DNA of 11,618 bases from Pseudomonadota bacterium. GTDB lineage: Bacteria; Desulfobacterota; GWC2-55-46; JADFVP01. The notes under the pieces are model-generated. The model was not told the origin of the DNA. It saw only the letters and a list, made by a program, of their open reading frames with translations, and did not search any database. The position numbers were made by a program, and so were the translations under genes. Shown one piece after another: positions 1 to 4,760 of the stretch. Each line of letters starts with the position of its first letter. Position 1 is the stretch's first letter. The DNA lies in contig JADFVP010000098.1 of the NCBI GenBank assembly GCA_015222595.1, positions 1 to 11,618 of the forward strand, written 5' to 3'.

Positions 1-375
1 ACAGGCTCTACAGCCCACTTCAGCCTCTACGAAGTCACCGAGTGGGAAGCACCGATGTACGCACAGCACGCTATCGCCTCTCCATTCCAGATGATAAGCG
101 GCAACCTTCTGGACACCTTCGACGGCGCATACGGCACAGGAACAGACCTTGCCAGCAACATAGACGGCGGCACCTCGTATGTTGTAGAGGGCGCGTTCAA
201 CCTCTCAGTCTTCGGTATTCAGAACATAGACAACGTAACACTGCACTGGACCATGCTCTGCGGCAATGACTATCTGAACACAACGGCTTCGGTTCCAGAG
301 CCAGGAGTGCTTCTTCTTGTCGGCAGCGGCCTTATAGGCGCAGGGTACATAAGAAGACGTCTAGTAAGAAGCTGA
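1..375 (+). CDS. PEP-CTERM sorting-domain protein, C-terminal part
   Basis: The reading frame is open at the left edge of the window, so the signal peptide and N-terminus are missing; 124 residues are visible. The last 27 residues form a classic PEP-CTERM tail: VPEPG at about residues 98-102, a hydrophobic membrane segment (LLLVGSGLIGAGY), and a basic end (RRRLVRS). This signal is known to be recognised by an exosortase, which cuts near PEP and passes the protein to the cell surface or matrix. Upstream of it is HWTMLCGND at about residues 82-90; from memory, H-W-T-x-x-C-G-N-D recurs just before the sorting tail in many PEP-CTERM proteins. The rest is polar, Gly/Thr/Asn-rich and beta-like, as expected of a secreted matrix protein. 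A second PEP-CTERM gene starts 61 bp downstream with no clear promoter between, so the two may be co-transcribed. The function of the exported domain is unknown. Confidence 0.88.
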   Translation, partial: TGSTAHFSLYEVTEWEAPMYAQHAIASPFQMISGNLLDTFDGAYGTGTDLASNIDGGTSYVVEGAFNLSVFGIQNIDNVTLHWTMLCGNDYLNTTASVPEPGVLLLVGSGLIGAGYIRRRLVRS

Positions 376-383
376 CCATATTT

Positions 384-414
384 ATCAGTACCAACAACAT
401 AAATCAGCACCAAC
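384..414. repeat. Pair of 12-nt direct repeats before mini PEP-CTERM gene
   Basis: ATCAGTACCAAC at 384-395 recurs as ATCAGCACCAAC at 403-414, with one mismatch and a period of 19 nt. The pair lies in the 61-bp gap between the two PEP-CTERM genes, just upstream of the ribosome binding site of the second. It could be a protein-binding site or simply a local duplication. Confidence 0.5.
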
Positions 415-436
415 CTTGAACAGGAGTCTTGTGACA

Positions 437-610
437 ATGAAAAAGAACATTATTCCGGCAGCGTTACTCTTTACAGCAGTACTCTTTTCAGCTTCAAGCG
501 CAATGGCCGTAGAGATTGCACAGGTTCCGGAACCTTCCACCCTTCTGCTTCTTAGCAGCGGTGTCGTGGGTGCGGGAGTCTGGAAGATAAGAGCATACCT
601 TCGTAAGTAG
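437..610 (+). CDS. Mini PEP-CTERM protein (57 aa): signal peptide joined almost directly to sorting tail
   Basis: The protein has two recognisable parts and almost nothing between them. Residues 1-24 are a Sec signal peptide: MKKN, a hydrophobic core, and an AMA cleavage site after A24. Residues 31-57 are a PEP-CTERM tail: PEPST, the hydrophobic stretch LLLLSSGVVGAGVW, and a basic end (KIRAYLRK). Only VEIAQV (25-30) separates them, so processing by signal peptidase and exosortase would leave a peptide of roughly 6-9 residues. I chose ATG 437 because AGGAG at 422-426 sits 11 nt upstream; in-frame GTG 431 and TTG 416 are possible but worse placed. The stop is doubled (TAG TAA). The tail resembles that of the preceding gene (V-PEP-x-x-L-L-L-x-x-S/G-S-G-x-x-G-A-G). 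It may be a remnant of a larger gene, a decoy substrate or a true small peptide; which is unknown. Confidence 0.75.
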   Translation: MKKNIIPAALLFTAVLFSASSAMAVEIAQVPEPSTLLLLSSGVVGAGVWKIRAYLRK

Positions 611-632
611 TAACTAGAAAAACCCCGTCAGT

Positions 633-670
633 ACAAGAGGCATATCCGTCTAAACGGATATGCCTCTTGT
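633..670. terminator. 17-bp perfect hairpin after the PEP-CTERM genes
   Basis: Arms 633-649 and 654-670 are perfectly complementary over 17 bp around the loop CTAA. It lies 23 bp past the mini PEP-CTERM stop and ahead of the next promoter, which is where a terminator belongs. No T-run follows on either strand, so it is not a textbook intrinsic terminator; it may instead work with Rho or stabilise the 3' end of the mRNA. Confidence 0.55.
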
Positions 671-731
671 CGTTCCCCCTTCATCTGAACCCGCGAGCCC
701 CGCCCCAGCCCCGTGCGCCCGCTCTTTGAAT

Positions 732-760
732 TTGAAATATAAGAGCCGTTCCGGTATACT
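732..760 (+). promoter_or_regulatory. Sigma70-type promoter for the isoprenoid synthase
   Basis: TTGAAA at 732-737 and TATACT at 755-760 are separated by exactly 17 bp, a near-consensus housekeeping promoter. Transcription would start near 767 and give a leader of about 120 nt before the ATG at 886. It sits just past the hairpin ending the previous unit. The remaining sequence between 671 and 731 is C-rich and shows no gene. Confidence 0.65.
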
Positions 761-835
761 CAGAAAAAAATCAGGGTTGCACGGAATGAAAGAAGCGCCC
801 CGACAGAGCCGCTTCCACCCGTAGCCACCTTCATC

Positions 836-874
836 CTTTATCTTTAAAAGATGATGCCCCTTTATCTTCAAAAG
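836..874 (+). repeat. 15-nt direct repeat pair in the synthase leader
   Basis: CTTTATCTTTAAAAG at 836-850 and CTTTATCTTCAAAAG at 860-874 differ at one position, with a period of 24 nt. The second copy runs into the Shine-Dalgarno sequence AGGAGG. AAGAT in the middle (848-852) can pair either with ATCTT at 840-844 or with ATCTT at 864-868, so two competing small hairpins are possible next to the ribosome binding site. Confidence 0.5.
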
Positions 875-878
875 GAGG
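873..878 (+). promoter_or_regulatory. Strong ribosome binding site
   Basis: AGGAGG ends 7 nt before the ATG at 886 and is preceded by AAA. It is one of the strongest sites in the window and fixes the start of the isoprenoid synthase. Confidence 0.8.
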
Positions 879-885
879 ACCTAAT

Positions 886-1929
886 ATGCTACAGCACTCC
901 CTGCCGCACTCAATAGAAAACATACGCGACGCTTCAAAGAAAAAGAGAGAGCGCATACTGAAAGAGTACCTCGAAGCGCCGGAGCGCACCACCGAAGAGG
1001 GCTCTTCGCCACCCTCAGTGCCCTCTTACCTAAAGGCCGACGGACTGATAGAGTCGCACCTGGCCAGGACAAAGCTCGAACTTGCACTCACGTACCCGAC
1101 CCCGGCGGAGCGCGCCTATACGCGCACCATGGCCGCAAGCTACCGCTTCGACCTCGACACAGAGAAGGGTACGCTCTCGGAAGTCTCCATAGCGGCGCTC
1201 TCCGGACCTTTGCAGGTCGGGGCTGACCTTCATGTAGCCGCCTCCTTCTTCTCGACAATGGTGGCCGCCGCAGACGACTACCTCGACGCCGAAGGCGCGT
1301 TCGACATATACGGACAGACCCTCTTCTACGTGACCCACGCCTACAGAGACATGGTCGACCTCGCACTCGAAGCTGAACTCAAGGCCGGTACGCTTAACGA
1401 AGAAGAGCTGCTCGAGATCCGCTCTCGGCTCGCCCTGGTGCTTACCACGCTCACTTCGAGCGAGACGACCACCGGGGCCGACGAGTACCTCTACCGCAAG
1501 TCCTGCGGCGACTCCGTGGTCTCGGTACTCTTTCCAGCCTCAAAGGCGGACAACTACACCCGGAAGATCTGCGCCGAGATCGGGCGCAAAACCGGCGAGG
1601 CCGGGCAACTGATAGACGACGTGCTCGACTACCAATACGACCTTCAGAACTCGAAGAAAAATTATATAGTCATGAGCGACATAAGTGTAGAGGACGCCCT
1701 CGACGGGGCGTACGAGCGCATAGAGGGCGCGTCAAAGTGTGCAGCGCGGCTCGACCACTCGGAACCGGTCTCGTGGGTCCTTGGCGCCCTTACAGAGGTT
1801 GTGGAGCTTTTAAGGGAACGCCACGCTTCGGGCCAGGAGTGTACGCCTGAAACCGTAACTCTATCGCGCCATGTCGGAGCCCTGATAGATACAGCACTTC
1901 CGGCCAACCAGTTTCTGGCCTGGTTCTAA
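886..1929 (+). CDS. Divergent class I isoprenoid synthase (polyprenyl synthetase-like)
   Basis: The 347-residue protein has the two aspartate-rich motifs of trans-isoprenyl diphosphate synthases at the expected distance: DDYLD at residues 130-134 and DDVLD at 244-248, the latter within GQLIDDVLDYQYD, close to the family's second motif. A lysine in YLYRKSCGD (205) matches the usual conserved K between the motifs, and K257-K258 follow the second motif. These motifs normally bind magnesium and the diphosphate of an allylic substrate in a cytoplasmic all-helical fold. Two usual features are not visible: the basic G-K-R-x-R-P-like motif near the N-terminus that binds isopentenyl diphosphate, and the Arg pair just after the first Asp motif (here AEGAFD). 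Residues 11-45 are a charged, probably flexible extension. It may be a chain-elongating synthase with altered substrate handling or a terpene-synthase-like enzyme. Fold assignment is fairly firm; the product is unknown. It has its own promoter and a strong ribosome binding site. Confidence 0.8.
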   Translation: MLQHSLPHSIENIRDASKKKRERILKEYLEAPERTTEEGSSPPSVPSYLKADGLIESHLARTKLELALTYPTPAERAYTRTMAASYRFDLDTEKGTLSEVSIAALSGPLQVGADLHVAASFFSTMVAAADDYLDAEGAFDIYGQTLFYVTHAYRDMVDLALEAELKAGTLNEEELLEIRSRLALVLTTLTSSETTTGADEYLYRKSCGDSVVSVLFPASKADNYTRKICAEIGRKTGEAGQLIDDVLDYQYDLQNSKKNYIVMSDISVEDALDGAYERIEGASKCAARLDHSEPVSWVLGALTEVVELLRERHASGQECTPETVTLSRHVGALIDTALPANQFLAWF

Positions 1930-1939
1930 AAACCGTTCA

Positions 1940-1968
1940 TTGATTCTGTCTTCCATATCTGGTACTAT
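1940..1968 (+). promoter_or_regulatory. Promoter candidate for the secreted 207-aa protein
   Basis: TTGATT at 1940-1945 and TACTAT at 1963-1968 are 17 bp apart; TATAAA overlaps just downstream at 1966-1971. It starts 11 bp past the synthase stop and lies about 55 bp before the next start codon, so the two genes are probably transcribed separately. Confidence 0.5.
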
Positions 1969-2024
1969 AAAGTGACACTACTATAACTTATCTCTTACCG
2001 CTAACCGGAAAGGTGTGTACTGCT

Positions 2025-2648
2025 GTGACCAAACTGTCGCTAAAGGCTCTTGCCCTTATTATAACAGCTCCTCTTCTAGCCTGCGTACTACTTATGGCGG
2101 ACCCGGCCCTCTCGGAAGAGAGAGTTCTGAAAGGCCCGGCCACCGGCAGCCTCTACCACAAAGATTCCTTCAAATGGACCGAAGAGCCGATACGCGTTGT
2201 AGCGGTCTACGACAAGACGTTTCTCGACGACCTCACCTATATCATAGGCGGCAAGGACGACTACGAAACGGGTTCCGCCCTCTTCGAACTTGGTCAGCCC
2301 GGACAGGCGAACACCGAGAACCGGTACGAGAGGGAGAAGTTCATCAGCCTGCTAAAGAAATCTCAAGGATGGCTGATAACCGCATCAAAGGAGCAGGTAA
2401 AGGAGACACGGTACCTGAGCCGAGTCTTCAGGGGCTTCAACGTAGACATGGTGCCCGGAACCGACGGCAGAGACAACACCCTGCGCATAAAGATCAAGGA
2501 CTATACAAGAGACAGGAGACTCGTTCTCCACCTCAACGCCTTTCAGGTCGGACAACTGGTAAAGCTTCTTGAGCAGGCCCCGGCGGCCTTCGATGCGATG
2601 GCCAAAGCACAAGGCCATAGAAGACTCGGCGGCGGCTACCATAAGTGA
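2025..2648 (+). CDS. Secreted protein of unknown family (207 aa)
   Basis: I do not recognise the family. The N-terminus is a Sec signal peptide: two Lys in the first seven residues, a long hydrophobic run (ALALIITAPLLACVLLM), and a likely cut after ALS before EERVLKGP. LLAC inside the core looks like a lipobox, but more hydrophobic residues follow, so signal peptidase I cleavage is more likely. The mature part of about 175 residues is charged and soluble, with hydrophobic strands such as PIRVVAVYDKTF and LRIKIKDY. It ends in a Gly-rich basic tail (GHRRLGGGYHK). GTG 2025 is chosen because AAAGG at 2009-2013 lies 11 nt upstream; the earlier in-frame GTG at 2013 overlaps that site. It sits between an isoprenoid synthase and a lipoprotein gene, which hints at an envelope role but no specific function. 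Confidence 0.75.
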   Translation: MTKLSLKALALIITAPLLACVLLMADPALSEERVLKGPATGSLYHKDSFKWTEEPIRVVAVYDKTFLDDLTYIIGGKDDYETGSALFELGQPGQANTENRYEREKFISLLKKSQGWLITASKEQVKETRYLSRVFRGFNVDMVPGTDGRDNTLRIKIKDYTRDRRLVLHLNAFQVGQLVKLLEQAPAAFDAMAKAQGHRRLGGGYHK

Positions 2649-2697
2649 CCGGCGGGGTGTGGGGTCTATCAGACCGAGACCCAGCCCCTTCCCCGGT
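2648..2697 (+). terminator. Imperfect GC-rich hairpin past the secreted-protein gene
   Basis: The base overlaps the stop codon: ACCGG (2648-2652) can pair with CCGGT (2693-2697), and GGGTCT (2662-2667) with AGACCC (2677-2682), with G/C-rich interrupted pairing between. No T-run follows. The position suits a terminator but the structure is irregular. I see no gene between 2649 and 2871. Confidence 0.35.
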
Positions 2698-2871
2698 GTT
2701 ACCCGCTAAAGACCGCTTAAAGGTCGCCCCAACGTTGAGAAACCGGGCCGCCTGACAAGACCGTTACACCCTCCATGCGCCCTTAAGCCAACACCTGCCT
2801 CCGCTCATTAACGGCTCTTCCCTGTCGAACAGATAACGTAGAAACAGTAACGGACTCGAAAGGGCTCCATC

Positions 2872-3990
2872 ATGCGAAGAACCGTACTACCTCTTCTACT
2901 GCTCCTGCTCATTGCAACTCTCGCCACCTCCTGTGCGCCGTCCATCCGCGTAGAGCGGCTAAAGCCGGCTCTGCACAACGACGCGGCAATACTTACCCAC
3001 ATCACCATAAAACCCTTTACCGGCCCTGACGGACGCTACAGAAGCCGGGACTCGGACGCCTTGACCCGCGACATCGCGTCGATACTCCACAATATAGAGA
3101 TAGACGGCGTGCCCTACTTCTCGGTAACGCTTCAGGACTCCGGGCGGGGCAAAGAACGGTTCGGTGCCGCGCGCGGCGGACTGCCCGGAACTCTCGGAGG
3201 CTACGGCGTTATGGGCGGCCATTTACTGGGACAGCGCTGCTTTGTAGAGCACTCCGTGGAAGAGCGCAGAAAGTGCGTGAAGTATAAGGATAGCGAGGCC
3301 GCGCCTAGCGGATGCGTAAAGTGGCGACCGATAAAGGTAGACTGCTTCAAGAGCACCGCCGAGTACGGCTTCGACCTTCATCTGAAGGAGCGCGAGAGCA
3401 AGCGGGTGGTCTACACGCTCCGGGCACTAGGTACCAAAGAGTCGAGCGCGTGCAACAGCACGCCGACCAAAGGGCGCAAGAATAGGGCCTTCAAACAGAG
3501 CCTCGGCTCTATCTTCGGGCTCGACCGCCGGTACGGCCACCTGAGGTGCGAAAGCTGGACAGGCGAGCAGCTTCTAGAGAAAGCAAGGCAGAAGGCGCTC
3601 GGTAAAGCGCAGAGGAAACTCCGGCGCGACATAGCCCCGCACTACGTAACGGAGACCATAAGGCTTATGGACTCCGAGAAGGGAATAGAGTCCGCCGACG
3701 CAAAAGAGAGGCTCAAGAAAGGAATCGAGTACGCAAAGAACCTGTGGCTGCTTAAGGGCTGTGCCGAGTGGAAGGAAGCCGACCGGCTCGCTCCCGAAAA
3801 CACGTCCATTATCTACAACCTCGGAGTCTGCGCCGAGTTCTACGGAAGATACAAAGAGGCGGAGGAACTATACGACCGGGCCCGGAGTTTCTCCGACGAA
3901 CCGAACGACCTTATAGACCGCTCGACCAAAAGGGTAAAGAGGATAATCAGGGGCAACAAGGCGCTTACAGAGCAGATGAACAATCACTAA
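2872..3990 (+). CDS. Lipoprotein with cysteine-rich middle domain and C-terminal TPR-like helices
   Basis: Residues 1-20 are a lipoprotein signal peptide ending in LATS before Cys21, which would be lipidated; no Asp follows it (APS), so outer-membrane sorting is plausible. Residues 30-90 alternate strand and helix (HITIKPF, then DALTRDIASILHNIEIDGVPYFSV), a pattern like the alpha/beta assembly domain of CsgG- or TolB-N-like envelope proteins; this is inference. Residues 115-195 hold C123, C135, C148, C158 and C194 among beta-like strands, probably disulfide-bonded in the periplasm. Residues 230-300 are strongly charged helix, and 311-345 (IIYNLGVCAEFYGRYKEAEELYDRA) fit a tetratricopeptide repeat. 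ATG 2872 has AAAGGG about 8 nt upstream. The gene stands 223 bp from its left neighbour. A scaffold or assembly lipoprotein is likely; the partner is unknown. Confidence 0.78.
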   Translation: MRRTVLPLLLLLLIATLATSCAPSIRVERLKPALHNDAAILTHITIKPFTGPDGRYRSRDSDALTRDIASILHNIEIDGVPYFSVTLQDSGRGKERFGAARGGLPGTLGGYGVMGGHLLGQRCFVEHSVEERRKCVKYKDSEAAPSGCVKWRPIKVDCFKSTAEYGFDLHLKERESKRVVYTLRALGTKESSACNSTPTKGRKNRAFKQSLGSIFGLDRRYGHLRCESWTGEQLLEKARQKALGKAQRKLRRDIAPHYVTETIRLMDSEKGIESADAKERLKKGIEYAKNLWLLKGCAEWKEADRLAPENTSIIYNLGVCAEFYGRYKEAEELYDRARSFSDEPNDLIDRSTKRVKRIIRGNKALTEQMNNH

Positions 3991-4091
3991 GACCGTACAC
4001 TGAGACCGCGAAAAGAGGACAGTAAGAACCGGCAACAAGCGCCGCGCCGGAGTCTAAAAGAAGAACGCAAAGAAGAAAAGAAATATAAAAC

Positions 4092-4128
4092 AGAGAGAGG
4101 GCAGGAGTTTCACTCCTGCCCTCTCTCT
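4092..4128. terminator. Bidirectional terminator between convergent genes
   Basis: Arms 4092-4108 and 4112-4128 pair perfectly over 17 bp around a 3-nt loop. It lies between the + strand lipoprotein gene and the - strand zinc-ribbon gene, which converge here. Read on the minus strand, the hairpin is followed by a T-rich stretch (GTTTTATATTTCTTTT), so it is a good terminator for the zinc-ribbon gene; on the plus strand the tail lacks T's. Nothing else is seen in 3991-4277. Confidence 0.6.
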
Positions 4129-4277
4129 TACGTCTTGCCAGATACGTCTGCCAGCTACGCACACAATAAAGTAGACTGTGCACCGGGTCGCTTTATCCGT
4201 ATCGATTCATATATGGACGCATATCGGCTTTTGTTCCGCGCGTAACGCCAAGCCGCCCTGAAGGACGCGCCAACTAC

Positions 4278-4532
4278 TCAGGCGTTAAAGCCGCCGCCGC
4301 CACCGCCGTGGTCGCCATGGTCACAAGACCCGCCGTGGCTGTGGCCGCCCTGCTCCCCGGAGCCGCCGTCCTCGACACTCTTATCCATATTGGTAAACAT
4401 ATCGCCCTGAATCGTAGTCTTCTCATTGCACTTGGGACACTCTACAACAGTACCGTCGGGCATCTCTGAAGCCTTCTTCTGAAAATCGGTCTCGCAAACA
4501 GGACACGTAATGGTTATCTCTATACAGCTCAT
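4278..4532 (-). CDS. Small zinc-ribbon protein with Gly/His-rich tail (84 aa)
   Basis: Residues 10-35 form a four-cysteine zinc ribbon: C10-P-V-C13 and C32-P-K-C35, each CPxC, with 18 residues between. This resembles the short zinc ribbons found at the start of many bacterial regulatory or structural proteins. Residues 36-55 are a short linker. Residues 56-84 are a Gly-, His- and Ser-rich tail with H64, H66, H72 and H75, an extra Cys and a final run of six Gly, which could bind metal. There is no membrane segment or signal peptide, so it is probably cytoplasmic. GAGGAG 7 nt before the ATG is a strong ribosome binding site. It is divergent from the symporter gene with a 228-bp spacer. A metal-binding or nucleic-acid-binding role is plausible; the specific function is unknown. 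Confidence 0.78.
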   Translation of the reverse strand: MSCIEITITCPVCETDFQKKASEMPDGTVVECPKCNEKTTIQGDMFTNMDKSVEDGGSGEQGGHSHGGSCDHGDHGGGGGGFNA

Positions 4533-4635
4533 CGGTCAACTCCTCTTAAGGTTATACGTCACACCTCTTTTATAGGTACATTTAAGGCCAATATTTATAC
4601 CATACTTCAACCCCGCACGCCATTCATTTAAAGCC

Positions 4636-4670
4636 GCGCTCCAACATAGAGACAGGGGCGCTCTTTTTTT
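4636..4670 (+). terminator. Intrinsic-terminator-like hairpin upstream of the symporter
   Basis: GCGCTCC (4636-4642) pairs with GGGGCGC (4655-4661) as 7 bp with one G-U, around a 12-nt loop, and is followed by TC and seven T's ending at 4670. This is a normal intrinsic terminator shape on the plus strand, yet the nearest upstream plus-strand gene ends at 3990, past another hairpin. It lies 90 bp before the symporter ATG, so it may be a leader attenuator or end a small RNA. The TATACT just after it leaves a promoter reading open. Confidence 0.45.
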
Positions 4671-4673
4671 CGA

Positions 4674-4679
4674 TATACT
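4674..4679 (+). promoter_or_regulatory. Possible -10 element for the symporter
   Basis: TATACT follows a seven-T run by 3 nt and lies 82 nt before the symporter start. No good -35 box is visible at the right distance, so this rests on the -10 match and on the similar T-run plus TATACT layout near 6365-6381. Confidence 0.35.
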
Positions 4680-4712
4680 TAGACCCCGCCATATATTACT
4701 ATCTAATTTCTC

Positions 4713-4729
4713 ATGGCAGATTTTGCCAT
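4713..4729. promoter_or_regulatory. Small dyad in the symporter leader
   Basis: ATGGCA (4713-4718) and TGCCAT (4724-4729) form a perfect 6-bp inverted repeat around 5 nt. It lies 32 bp before the start codon and downstream of the -10 candidate, where an operator would act as a roadblock. It may also be a chance dyad. Confidence 0.3.
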
Positions 4730-4760
4730 TACTTAAGGCGGATGCTAAAAAGGACCGGAG

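Noticed and set aside
650..871. 73-codon minus-strand open frame over the spacer before the isoprenoid synthase
   Set aside because: It covers the hairpin and the plus-strand promoter, has no ribosome site and has no recognisable domain.
1904..1925. AACCAG/CTGGTT inverted repeat at the end of the synthase gene
   Set aside because: It is inside the coding sequence, has only a 6-bp stem and no T-run, and a promoter follows directly; too weak to call a terminator.
2058..2084. Lipobox-like LLAC in the 207-aa secreted protein
   Set aside because: The Cys lies in the middle of the hydrophobic core with further hydrophobic residues after it, unlike a true lipoprotein signal.
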